Source: Dehalococcoidia bacterium
GTDB lineage: Bacteria; Chloroflexota; Dehalococcoidia; SM23-28-2
Assembly: GCA_030615765.1 (NCBI GenBank)
Contig: JAUWYP010000008.1
Location: forward strand, 1-64,000
Length of the DNA stretch: 64,000 nt
Direction of reading: 5' to 3'
Within the stretch, counting starts at the first letter, position 1, and every line of letters starts with the position of its first letter. Below the pieces are notes generated by a model. The model was not told the origin of the DNA. It saw only the letters and a list, made by a program, of their open reading frames with translations, and did no database searches. This document shows, in pieces, positions 43,898 to 52,225 of this stretch. A program made the translations under genes and the position numbers.

Positions 43898-44539
43898 CTA
43901 AATCCCCAGGAACGAATAGACGCCTGCCTCTTCCAGCCTGTCCACCACCAGATCCGCGCTAGCCAGGGCCTCCCTGGGCCGGCTCGTGGTCACGCCGATG
44001 CAGCGCATTCCCGCCCTCTTCGCCGCCTCCACCCCACCTGGCGCGTCTTCGATCACCACGCACTCTGCTGCCGCGACGCCCAGCTTCTCCGCCGCCACCA
44101 GGAAGCCCTGCGGGTCGGGCTTTCCCTTCGGCGCATCCTCCTCGGCGACCACCGCCTCAAACACCCCCTCGAGCCCGAGGGAACTGAGCACCACACGCAC
44201 GTTTTCGCGGGTGGTCGAGGAGACGATAGCTATCTTCCTGCCCCTTTGCTGAAGACGGCGCAAGACGTCTATGGCTCCAGGGATGGCTACGACCCTCCCC
44301 GCGACCTTATCCCTGTACAGCCCTTCCTTCCTTTGGGCCAGCCGTTCGACCTCTGCGGACGTAAGCTCGCCCAGGATGTCCGTCAGTATGGCATCGTTTC
44401 TCAGGCCGAAGGTGCGGCCGAAGTCGGCCTCAGCAAACCCCTTGCCCACCGACTGGAACAGCTCCTGCCAGGCCTGGAAGTGAAAGGGCGCCGAGTCCAC
44501 CAGAACGCCGTCCAGGTCCCACAAAACGGCCTTCGTCAT
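43898..44539 (-). CDS. HAD-superfamily hydrolase, beta-phosphoglucomutase/phosphatase-like
   Basis: 213 aa from the ATG at 44539, which has GGGGAGGAG upstream. Motif I DLDGVLVDS, motif II SSTT, motif III lysine in APKGKPDP and motif IV IEDAPGGVEAAKRAG are all present with a C1 helical cap. The family covers beta-phosphoglucomutase and sugar-phosphate phosphatases. The neighbours do not identify a substrate. Convergent with the second CoA transferase, 6 nt between stops. Confidence 0.88.
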   Translation of the reverse strand: MTKAVLWDLDGVLVDSAPFHFQAWQELFQSVGKGFAEADFGRTFGLRNDAILTDILGELTSAEVERLAQRKEGLYRDKVAGRVVAIPGAIDVLRRLQQRGRKIAIVSSTTRENVRVVLSSLGLEGVFEAVVAEEDAPKGKPDPQGFLVAAEKLGVAAAECVVIEDAPGGVEAAKRAGMRCIGVTTSRPREALASADLVVDRLEEAGVYSFLGI

Positions 44540-44624
44540 GCACTCCTCCCCTGCGGACATCACCATGAGCGCCCAAGCTGGCCATGAAATTGTACCAGGG
44601 CTGACGCAGCTATGCCCTGCCTCC

Positions 44625-44654
44625 TTGACGCACGCCCATGGCAGACGCTAGCAT
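44625..44654 (+). promoter_or_regulatory. Promoter of the M28 peptidase gene; decides its start
   Basis: TTGACG (44625-44630), 18-nt spacer, TAGCAT (44649-44654). Transcription would begin near 44661, after the ORF track ATG at 44638, so translation probably starts at 44716, which has GGAGAGG upstream. Confidence 0.4.
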
Positions 44655-44715
44655 TCAGCAAGCCGCCCCTATTGTCCGGCCTAAGGACCGCACTGAGCGC
44701 GGGGAGAGGATGGCG

Positions 44716-45975
44716 ATGAGCTCTGACCCAACCGACGCCGGGCCAGGAGGCCCACAGGAAGACCCCCAACAGCGACAGCCCACGCGCCCTGGCGATAGGG
44801 AGCTTGCAGCCCGCTGCCTGGAACACGTCCGCCACCTGTCGGTGAACATTGGGCCCCGCGGCTCGACCACAGCCGCCGAGGCGGCAGCAGCCGCCTACGC
44901 CTGGGGCGCCCTGGACAAGCTGAACCTGTCGCCGCGGATGCAGCGCTTCAGCAGCGGCACCTCCCAGTGGCGACCCTTCGCCCTCGCCATCACCCTGGCC
45001 CTGCTGGCCGTCGCTGTCTATCCGCTCGCCGGCCGCGCCACTGCCATCCTGGCCACCGTGCTCGCGGCGACGACCCTGGCCTCCGCCTACCTGGAGCTGA
45101 ACTTCATCACTAACCCCATTCGCTGGCTGCTGCCCAAACGGACGAGCCAGAACGTGTGGACCGTCATCCCGCCGACGGGCACACCGACCCGACGGCTGGT
45201 ACTGGTCGGCCATCTGGACACCCACCGAACCCCCTTCGTCTTCCGATCGCCGCTTCATCTCAAGGTCTTCCGGGTTCTGGTGGTGACGGCGGGCTTCGCC
45301 AGCATGGCCGCCCTCGTGCTCCTATACATCGCCGGCTCGATCGTCCAGAGCAATATCATCTACCTCATCTCGCTCGCCCCGGCGGCACTCTTGATCCTGC
45401 ACCTGATCATGACCGTCCAGCCAGACATGACCCCCTACACGCCGGGCGCTAACGACAATGCCAGCGGCGCCGCCCTCGTCCTGACCCTGGCCGAGCGGCT
45501 GAAGGAGGAGCCCCTGGCCAACACAGAGGTGTGGACCATCAACAGCGGCTGCGAAGAGGTGGGCTGCTACGGAACCGCCGCCTTCCTGCGGGAGCATCGA
45601 GAGGAGCTTAAGGAGGCCTACTTCATCGCCCTCGATTCGGTGGCTGGGCCCGGCTCCGGCCCCTGCTACATCACCCGCGAGGGCATGACCTGGCCCTATC
45701 GCTCCGACCCCACCCTGGTGGCCCTGGCTGGCCAGATCGCCGCCGACCAGCCGGAGCTGGGCGCCTACTCCAGCACGCTGCCGTTCGGCTTCACCGAGGG
45801 CGCCATCGGCATCAAGAACGGCCTGCCCACCCTGACCTTCGTCAACCTCCGGCCCGATGGCGTTCTCCCCTACTGGCATCGGCCGGACGACGTCTTCGAG
45901 AACGTGGACGCCGATGTGCTGACCCGCACCCAGACCTTCCTCTGGGAGCTTCTTCAGCGCATCGACAGCAAGTAG
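44716..45975 (+). CDS. Membrane-embedded M28-family zinc metallopeptidase
   Basis: 419 aa. Two hydrophobic helices near residues 75-120 precede the peptidase, and a further membrane pair sits inside it before the second zinc ligand. Zinc ligands and catalytic residues: VGHLDTH, TPGANDNASGA, NSGCEEVGCYG (catalytic Glu pair), ALDSVAG and a final His in YWHRPDDVFEN. Family members are aminopeptidases or carboxypeptidases. The membrane pair inserted in the catalytic domain is unusual. The start at 44716 is chosen from promoter position and RBS. Monocistronic. Confidence 0.85.
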   Translation: MSSDPTDAGPGGPQEDPQQRQPTRPGDRELAARCLEHVRHLSVNIGPRGSTTAAEAAAAAYAWGALDKLNLSPRMQRFSSGTSQWRPFALAITLALLAVAVYPLAGRATAILATVLAATTLASAYLELNFITNPIRWLLPKRTSQNVWTVIPPTGTPTRRLVLVGHLDTHRTPFVFRSPLHLKVFRVLVVTAGFASMAALVLLYIAGSIVQSNIIYLISLAPAALLILHLIMTVQPDMTPYTPGANDNASGAALVLTLAERLKEEPLANTEVWTINSGCEEVGCYGTAAFLREHREELKEAYFIALDSVAGPGSGPCYITREGMTWPYRSDPTLVALAGQIAADQPELGAYSSTLPFGFTEGAIGIKNGLPTLTFVNLRPDGVLPYWHRPDDVFENVDADVLTRTQTFLWELLQRIDSK

Positions 45976-45999
45976 AGCGCCCGTCTCCTAACGCAAGAG

Positions 46000-46869
46000 C
46001 TATTCCACTCCCCTTGCCCGACGCCGCTGCTCTCTGAGAAAGGCGATGATGGGCGAGGGCTCAGTGGGGTGCCACTCCCGCTTCCACCGCTCGACGTCCG
46101 GCCACTCGTACGGCAGGTGCTCCACCGTGTTCGGCTCGCGGGCATCCCGCAGGACACGCAGGGCGTCGCGAATGACTTTCATCTGCTCCTCGCGCTCGCC
46201 AGCATGGCCCAGCGTATGGCCGAAGGGGAACTCCACCCCCACGATGCGGGGAACGCCCATGCGTTCCGTTACCTCCGGCATCATTGTGACCAAGACAGTG
46301 CTGATGCCAGCGGTCTCGATGACACGTGCCAGCACGGGCACGCTCAGACAGCACTCCGGTCAGACGGGGGTGAGCAGGACGGCATCCACCCCCTCCTCCC
46401 TCATGCGAGCGGCCACCTCGGGGCCGTAGCGCTTCTCCCACTCGTCGGTGTTCCGCGGGTTCCCCTGGTAGCCCATGAAGGAGTAATGAGTAGGGGCCAG
46501 GGAGCCGATCTCGCCCGCCGCCTCCAGCTCCAGAAATCGATGCACAGGCAAGGCGATGTTGATGTCCGCCTCCAGATCGGCCGTGTTGATGTGGAGGTGA
46601 GCGACGCCGATCTCCTCCTGCTTGACGTCGCGCGGGATGGTGCGATAAGTGGGGTCTCCCCAGAAGGGGTTCTGCCACTCTCTCTCCAGGTCGAAGGGCG
46701 GCTGCTTGTCCTTCAGATAGAGACCGGCGCTGGTCACCAGAGAGAACCGGCACTCCTCGATGGGCTTGGCCAGGGGCGTCCAGGGGGTGGGCTCCGCCTT
46801 CTGAAGGGGGAGCCCTCTATAGTAGTTGGCGAAGCTGCCGGGCAGCCACTTGTAGCTATCGATGGCCAT
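46000..46869 (-). CDS. GrdB-family (glycine/sarcosine/betaine reductase B-like) selenoprotein
   Basis: The ORF track shows two pieces, 46360-46869 and 46000-46341, in one frame; between them is TGA at 46362-46360 and no other stop. The joined protein of 289 aa reads DAVLLTPV-U-PECCLSVPVLARVIE, with UGA (residue 170) at the position of the first Cys in the CPxC/UxxC redox motif of this family. GrdB uses selenocysteine in a UxxC motif to attack amine substrates and form Se-carboxymethyl-type intermediates. No GrdA, GrdC, GrdD or thioredoxin gene is adjacent, so it is a stand-alone relative with an unknown substrate. GGGAGGTAGG precedes the ATG. Confidence 0.82.
46325..46362 (-). promoter_or_regulatory. 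UGA codon and candidate SECIS hairpin of the GrdB-like gene
   Basis: After UGA (46362-46360), a perfect 6-bp stem CGTGCC/GGCACG (46342-46337 with 46330-46325) encloses loop CGTGCT, 17 nt downstream. An alternative earlier fold puts GUCU in the loop (GCU-GUCUG-AGC). Either could serve as a SECIS; neither has the full GGUCU seen in fdhA. Confidence 0.5.
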
Positions 46870-46929
46870 CTCCTACCTCCCGCCTAGAGTGAGCGATCTG
46901 CAAATCTATTCACTTGGCCGCCTGGCGAA

Positions 46930-46958
46930 ATCATCCGCTACCGTCATGCCAATGTCAA
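46930..46958 (-). promoter_or_regulatory. Promoter of the GrdB-like selenoprotein gene
   Basis: Minus-strand TTGACA (46958-46953), 17-nt spacer, GATGAT (46935-46930), about 60 nt before the ATG. It resembles the promoters at 34117 and 55288 in spacing and -10 form. Confidence 0.5.
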
Positions 46959-47105
46959 ACATCCCCCGAGGTTCAGGGCCCGGCCGCTCAACTAGCGCCA
47001 CTTCAGCCAATCTTGGCTCTTGTCAGGACGCCCGCGATGCGCAAAAATAGGGTTGCTCTTCACTGGAAGGTTGCGGCGACCCGCCGCTGAGAAAGGAGCA
47101 TAGCG

Positions 47106-48905
47106 ATGGAACTGGGTGGATATGCCGATCGGCTGGCGCGCATCGACCTGACCACCGGCGATATCAAGTACGAGGGGATCAACGAGGAGGACGCCCACAA
47201 GTACATCGGCGGCCGTGGTCTGGGCGTGAAGTACGTCTTCGACAACGGCCCACAGGTCGACCCCCTGTCGCCGGAGAACATCATCTGCTTCCTGGTCGGC
47301 CCCCTGACCGGCACGGATGTTAGCATGAGCGGTCGGATGGCTGTGGTGACCAAGTCGCCGCTGACCGGCACCGTCACCGACTCTCACCACGGCGGCTGGT
47401 CGGGCGCTCGCTTGAAGTGGGCCGGCTTCGATGGCCTGGTCTTCAAGGGCAAGGCGGAGAAGCCCGTCTATGCCTACGTCGAGGCTGGCAAGGTCGAACT
47501 GAAAGACGCCAGCGACCTCTGGGGCAAGGGCGCCCACGGCACCATCAAGATCCTCCAAGAGCGCCACGGCGAGGACGTGAGCGTGGTGACCATCGGCCAG
47601 GCCGGCGAGAACCTGGTGCGCTTCTCCGGCTGGATGAACGAGAACGACCGCGCCTCTGGCCGAGGCGGCACAGGCGCCGTAGGGGGCAGCAAGAACCTGA
47701 AAGCGATCGTCATCAAGGCGGCCGAGAAGCTGCCCAAGCCTAAGGACCGGGAAGCCTTCAAGCAGGCTCACAAGGACGCTCTCAAGGCCATCAACGAGAG
47801 CGCCACCCTAGCGCCTCGTAAGGGCGGATTGTCGGTCTACGGCACCAACAGCCTTATGATGGCCGCCAACACCATCGGCGCCCTGCCCACCAAGAACGCC
47901 CAGTTCACCAGCTTTGCCAACGCCTTCAACATCAGCGGCCACCACATCCAGCAGACCATCCTCGTCGGCGACCCCACCTGTCACGCCTGCCCCGTCGCCT
48001 GCAAGAAAGAGGTCGAGACCGAGCCCGGCAAGTTCCACGTCCGCATGGAGAGCGTCGAGTACGAGTCGGCCTGGTCCTTCGGTGCTCAGTGCGACAACGA
48101 CAATCGCGACTCCATTGCCTTCCTTATCGACCTGTGCAACGACTACGGCATCGACACCATCGACATGGGCAACGTGCTGGCCATGACCATGGAGGCCAGC
48201 GAGAAGGAGCTGATCAGGGAGCGCGTGGGCTGGGGCGATGTCGACAAAATGGTGGAGCTGGTGCACAAGACAGCCAAGCGGGAGGGCATCGGCGACACCC
48301 TGGCCAACGGCATCGAGCCGGCGGCCAAGGCCTTCGGCGACCCCAGCATTGCCATGTCAGTCAAGGGCCAGACCATCGCCGCCTATGACCCGCGTGGCCT
48401 GAAGGGAATGGGGCTGGGCTTCGCCACCAGTAATCGCGGTGCCTGCCACCTCCGAGGCTACACCCCCGCCAGCGAGATCGTAGGCGTCCCCGAGAAGACC
48501 GACCCGCTGGCCTGGGAGGGCAAGGGCAAGCTCCTCAAGCTCTTCCAGGACTTCCAGGCTCTCTCCGACTCCCTCGGCGTCTGCAAGTTCTCCACCTTCG
48601 CCGAGAACCCCGACCACTACGCCGCCCAGTACTCGGCGATGGTGGGCGTCCCGATCGACGCCGACGCTATTCTCACCATCGGCGAGCGCATCTACAACCT
48701 GGAGCGCTACTACAACAACCTGGCCGGTTTCGGCGAAGGCGCCGACACCCTCCCCGCCCGCTTCCTCACCGAACCGTCCCAAAGCCCCCCCTCTCAGGGA
48801 CAGCTCTGCGAGCTGGACCAGATGCTCGAGGAGTACTACGAGGCGCGCGGCTGGGTGAACGGCGTGGTACCCGAGGAGAAGCTTAAGGCCCTGCAGATCA
48901 TCTAG
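47106..48905 (+). CDS. aor: Tungsten-type aldehyde ferredoxin oxidoreductase
   Basis: 599 aa, full family length. N-terminal IGGRGLGVKYVFD and GPLTGTDVSMSGRMAVVTKSPLTG are the AOR signatures; [4Fe-4S] ligands are in PTCHACPVACKK (C292, C295, C299) with the fourth Cys in SLGVCKFSTF near the C-terminus. It converts aldehydes to carboxylic acids with ferredoxin, using W-bispterin. AAAGGAG precedes the ATG. A MoaD-like gene follows 7 nt after the stop, which supports a pterin-cofactor role. Divergent from the GrdB-like selenoprotein. Confidence 0.92.
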   Translation: MELGGYADRLARIDLTTGDIKYEGINEEDAHKYIGGRGLGVKYVFDNGPQVDPLSPENIICFLVGPLTGTDVSMSGRMAVVTKSPLTGTVTDSHHGGWSGARLKWAGFDGLVFKGKAEKPVYAYVEAGKVELKDASDLWGKGAHGTIKILQERHGEDVSVVTIGQAGENLVRFSGWMNENDRASGRGGTGAVGGSKNLKAIVIKAAEKLPKPKDREAFKQAHKDALKAINESATLAPRKGGLSVYGTNSLMMAANTIGALPTKNAQFTSFANAFNISGHHIQQTILVGDPTCHACPVACKKEVETEPGKFHVRMESVEYESAWSFGAQCDNDNRDSIAFLIDLCNDYGIDTIDMGNVLAMTMEASEKELIRERVGWGDVDKMVELVHKTAKREGIGDTLANGIEPAAKAFGDPSIAMSVKGQTIAAYDPRGLKGMGLGFATSNRGACHLRGYTPASEIVGVPEKTDPLAWEGKGKLLKLFQDFQALSDSLGVCKFSTFAENPDHYAAQYSAMVGVPIDADAILTIGERIYNLERYYNNLAGFGEGADTLPARFLTEPSQSPPSQGQLCELDQMLEEYYEARGWVNGVVPEEKLKALQII

Positions 48906-48912
48906 GGGGTAG

Positions 48913-49215
48913 GTGAAGCCTACGTCTCACGTCACGGTGGTTCGGCTGTATGCCTCCCTGCGAGAGGTAGCCGGTGAGCGGGACATCGAAGTAGCCCTCC
49001 CGGACGGTGCTACTACCCGCGATCTCATCAACCGGCTGGTGGAGCTACAGCCCGTCCTCGCCCAGCGCCTGCTGGACCAGGATGGCAACATCCCCCGATT
49101 CGTGAACGTGTTCGTGAACGGGAGGGACATCCGCTACCTCAGCGGGCTGGACACTCCTGTGACGCCAGACGACGAGGTGACCATCCTTCCACCCGCTGCC
49201 GGAGGCAGGGGATAG
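48913..49215 (+). CDS. MoaD/ThiS-family sulfur carrier with C-terminal GGRG
   Basis: 100 aa, GTG start with GGGGGTAG just upstream. Beta-grasp fold features: VVRLYASLREVAGERDIEV, FVNGRDIRYLSGLDTPV and DDEVTILPPAAGG. MoaD donates sulfur for molybdopterin/tungstopterin through a C-terminal Gly-Gly thiocarboxylate. Here the GG is followed by Arg-Gly before the stop, so the tail would need trimming, or the protein is not a classical carrier. Coupled to the AOR gene (7 nt). Confidence 0.85.
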   Translation: MKPTSHVTVVRLYASLREVAGERDIEVALPDGATTRDLINRLVELQPVLAQRLLDQDGNIPRFVNVFVNGRDIRYLSGLDTPVTPDDEVTILPPAAGGRG

Positions 49216-49223
49216 CCATTTCC

Positions 49224-49664
49224 CTAGTCGGTGCTGGCCGAGGAAGCGGGCCAATACCCTTCGAAGAGCTGGACCAGTAGGCCGCCACCATCCCTCGGGT
49301 GGATGAAGAGCTCTTTCCAGGTAGAGCCGGTTCTCACCCCACCGAAGGGCTCGATGCCGCGGCGACGCAGTATCTCTGCCGCCTTTTCCACGTCCTCCAC
49401 CTGAAACGTCACGTGATGAAGGCCGGGACCCCGCTCCTTCAGGAAGCGAGTTAAGAAGCTATCGTCAGAGATTGGCTCAACTACCTCCCACTGGATGCCG
49501 CCGCCCGGCACGTCAAGGGTGACGCCGGCGTACTTTTCCTCCTCGCTACGCCAGCGGTCCACCACCTTCATGCCAAAGAGCTCGGTGAGGAAAGGTAGGT
49601 ACTCCTCGACGTTCCGAACCGCCATGGCAACGTGGTCCAGTCTGGTGATCCCCAGCGACTCCAT
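49224..49664 (-). CDS. VOC-superfamily protein, methylmalonyl-CoA epimerase-like
   Basis: 146 aa. Two betaalphabetabetabeta modules: ITRLDHVAMAVRNVEEYLPFL and GLHHVTFQVEDVEKAAEILRRRG, with metal-ligand candidates His in DHVAMAV, His in HHVTF and Glu near the C-terminus (VQLFE). Length and motif order fit methylmalonyl-CoA epimerase, but no mutase is near, so another VOC reaction is possible. Convergent with the MoaD-like gene. Confidence 0.8.
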   Translation of the reverse strand: MESLGITRLDHVAMAVRNVEEYLPFLTELFGMKVVDRWRSEEEKYAGVTLDVPGGGIQWEVVEPISDDSFLTRFLKERGPGLHHVTFQVEDVEKAAEILRRRGIEPFGGVRTGSTWKELFIHPRDGGGLLVQLFEGYWPASSASTD

Positions 49665-49798
49665 GGTTCTCCGCTCCTCCTGTCGACGTCAATAGGGTGT
49701 GAAGGCAGGCAGCTTGCGGATGTCCATTCTATTATGACCCCGAGGCTGCCTCAATGAGAGCACTCTCGTCAGTCCGTTATGATAAAGGGGGAGCGCCG

Positions 49799-49894
49799 AT
49801 GGCTGACGAGGTCTGTCTGACAGAACTGCCCACCGTTCGGGAAGCCCTTCTCGCCGAAGCGGCCGAAGGCGGCAGGACTGTCCCCCGCGACTAG
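49799..49894 (+). CDS. Possible 31-aa small ORF
   Basis: ATG with AAAGGGGGAG about 6 nt upstream and a TATGAT element at 49778-49783; reads MADEVCLTELPTVREALLAE, then AAEGGRTVPRD and a stop that overlaps the amidase stop. It lies in the gap between the VOC and amidase genes and may be a small protein, or the N-terminal stump of a lost gene. Not in the ORF track. Low confidence. Confidence 0.25.
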   Translation: MADEVCLTELPTVREALLAEAAEGGRTVPRD

Positions 49895-51291
49895 TCCAGC
49901 GACGGCCGGCGCAGGTGCCACTCGGTGGCCTGCTCGTAGGCGTGGGCGACCCTCAGGACGGTCTCCTCGTCGAACGGCCGCCCGACGATCTGCAGCCCAA
50001 CCGGCAGCCCCTGGCTGTCGAAGCCGCAGGGCAGAGAGATAGCGGGCTGGCCGGTCAGGTTGAACGGGCAGGTAAAGCGGTGGATGTAGATCTCGCGCCC
50101 GCTGGCAGAGAGCTCGTCCTCGATCCTGGTGGCGGTGAAGGCGGTGGTCGGCGTCACCAGCACGTCCATCCTCGCGTACTGCTCTTCCACCTCTGCCCGA
50201 AGCTGCTGTTGGCCTTCCAGGCCCTCCAGATAGTCCACCGCCCGCATCCGCAACCCCTCTTGCAGCCGCAGCCGCACCTGCTCGCTGAAGTCCTGCGGCC
50301 GCTCCTCCAGGTTCCGCCGATGGAAAGCCGCCGCTTCCGGCCCCGCTATCGCCAGCCAGATGGCATCGGCCCGCTGGAGGCTAGGAACCTCCACCTCGAC
50401 CAGCGAGGCGCCCAGGCTCTCCAGCGTCTGCAGAGCCGCCTGGAACCTTGCCTCCACGTCCTTATCCAGGCCCGAGAGCACGTCTTTGTCGGGCAAGCCG
50501 ACCCGCAGCCCGCGCACCTCGCCGCTCAGAGCCGCCACGTAGTCCGGCACGGGCACATCCTCGGCAGTGAGGTCGTTTGGGTCGGGGCCGGCGATGGCCT
50601 GGAGAATGAGGGCGATATCCTCCACCATGCGAGTCATGGGCCCGGCGTGGTCCAAGGATTCGCTCAGCGGGACGACGCCGTGCTTGCTCACCCAGCCGAA
50701 GGTCGGCTTGAACCCGACGACGCCGCACATGGAGGCCGGCATACGGATGGAGCCGCCCGTGTCCGAGCCCAGGGAGCCCAGGCAGAGCGAGGCGGCCAGA
50801 GCCGCGCCTGACCCGCCGCTGGAGCCGCCGGTGATTCGATCCAGCGCCCACGGGTTGTGGGTCGGCCCGAAATGGGAGACCACATTCGTTCCTCCGAAGG
50901 CCCACTCGTGCATGTTGAGCTTGCCCAGCAGCACCACGCCCTGCTCTCGCAGGCGGCGCACGCAGGTGGCGTCCTCCCTCGGAACGTAGTCGGCCAGGAT
51001 CTTCGATCCGGCGGTGGTGCGAATGCCCTTGGTCTCGTACAGGTCCTTGATCGCGAAGGGGATGCCGTCCAGGGGCCCCAGCCGCTTGCCCCGGCCGAGA
51101 CGCCGCTCGGCCTCTGCGGCCTCGGCCACGGCCGCCTCCGGGAGCAGAGTGACGAAAGCGTTCAGCTTCGGATCCAGCGCTTCGATGCGCTCCAGGCAGG
51201 CGCGGGTGAGCTCTGTGGGCGACAGTTCGCCCGCCTGAAAGGAACGGGCGGCCTCGGCGATCGTGAGCTGGACGAGCTGGTCGGCCTTCAT
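49891..51291 (-). CDS. Amidase signature family hydrolase, second copy
   Basis: 466 aa from the ATG at 51291; the track start at 51519 overlaps the divergent ABC gene. Catalytic Lys in FAIKDLYETKG, GGSSGGSGAALAASLC, and nucleophile Ser in GSDTGGSIRMPASMCG are intact. GatA-like in pattern but with no gatB or gatC. It is as distant from the amidase at 21322 as from general family members, so not a recent duplicate. GGAGGGGG is 12 nt from the ATG, a long spacing. Substrate unknown. Confidence 0.88.
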   Translation of the reverse strand: MKADQLVQLTIAEAARSFQAGELSPTELTRACLERIEALDPKLNAFVTLLPEAAVAEAAEAERRLGRGKRLGPLDGIPFAIKDLYETKGIRTTAGSKILADYVPREDATCVRRLREQGVVLLGKLNMHEWAFGGTNVVSHFGPTHNPWALDRITGGSSGGSGAALAASLCLGSLGSDTGGSIRMPASMCGVVGFKPTFGWVSKHGVVPLSESLDHAGPMTRMVEDIALILQAIAGPDPNDLTAEDVPVPDYVAALSGEVRGLRVGLPDKDVLSGLDKDVEARFQAALQTLESLGASLVEVEVPSLQRADAIWLAIAGPEAAAFHRRNLEERPQDFSEQVRLRLQEGLRMRAVDYLEGLEGQQQLRAEVEEQYARMDVLVTPTTAFTATRIEDELSASGREIYIHRFTCPFNLTGQPAISLPCGFDSQGLPVGLQIVGRPFDEETVLRVAHAYEQATEWHLRRPSLD

Positions 51292-51481
51292 GCTGCTCTG
51301 GGCCCCCTCCCTTAAGCTAGCTGCCTGAGTGGTATCTCCATATATCCCTGCCCCGGCCAGCTTGTCAACCAGCCCAGCCCACAGCGCTTGTGCCACAGAT
51401 GCTGAGCCAATAAACTTGATCCTGGGATCTGCTTGAGCCTTCAGCCCGCCACCACCGCCACAGCAGGAGGACACCGCTGCA

Positions 51482-52213
51482 ATGACCAACCTTATCATCG
51501 AAGCTACGGACGTGGTCAAGACCTACGACACCGGCTATTCCAAGGTGCGGGCGCTGAGAGGCGTCTCCCTCTCGGTCGAGCGGGGCGAGATGGTGGCCAT
51601 CATGGGCCCCTCCGGCTGCGGCAAGACCACCCTCCTCAACTGCCTCAGCGGCCTCGACGACATCGACAGCGGCCGGGTCATCGTCGATGGAACCGACATC
51701 AACCGTCTGTCCGATAACGCCAAGACGGAATACCGCGCTCGCAACATGGGGTTCGTCTTCCAGGTCTACGACCTCCTGCCCATCCTCTCGGCGGTGGAAA
51801 ACGTCGAGCTCCCTCTGTTGGTCTCGGGCACCGCAGCCAAGGGGGCCCGCGAGGCCGCCATGCGCGCCCTGGACTTCGTCCACCTCGCCGACCGGGCGAG
51901 CCACCGACCCGCCGAGCTCTCCGGCGGCGAACGCCAGCGGGCAGCTGTGGCCCGCTCCCTGGTGAACGATCCGGCCATCGTCTGGGCTGACGAGCCCACC
52001 GGCGCCCTCGATAGCACCAACGCCGAACAGATCATGAACCTGCTGCGGGAGCTGAACGAAACCACCAGCCAGACCTTTGTTTTGGTCACCCACGACGCCA
52101 AGATGGCTGCCTACGCTCAGCGCATCGTCCACATGGTCGACGGCCTGATAGTGGACGAGAAGCGTACTGACCGGGCGAAGCAGCCCACCAGCCCAGCCCC
52201 TGAGCGGACCTAG
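51482..52213 (+). CDS. ABC transporter ATP-binding protein (MacB/LolD type)
   Basis: 243 aa. Walker [18 protein letters not shown]-loop [13 protein letters not shown], signature [14 protein letters not shown], Walker [13 protein letters not shown] and H-loop [10 protein letters not shown] are complete. CAGGAGGAC precedes the ATG. It is 12 nt upstream of its FtsX permease. The substrate class (lipid, lipoprotein or peptide export) follows from the permease type only. Paralogous to the ATPase at 28892 but in a separate operon. Confidence 0.9.
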   Translation: MTNLIIEATDVVKTYDTGYSKVRALRGVSLSVERGEMVAIMGPSGCGKTTLLNCLSGLDDIDSGRVIVDGTDINRLSDNAKTEYRARNMGFVFQVYDLLPILSAVENVELPLLVSGTAAKGAREAAMRALDFVHLADRASHRPAELSGGERQRAAVARSLVNDPAIVWADEPTGALDSTNAEQIMNLLRELNETTSQTFVLVTHDAKMAAYAQRIVHMVDGLIVDEKRTDRAKQPTSPAPERT

Positions 52214-52225
52214 GAGCGACCACCC

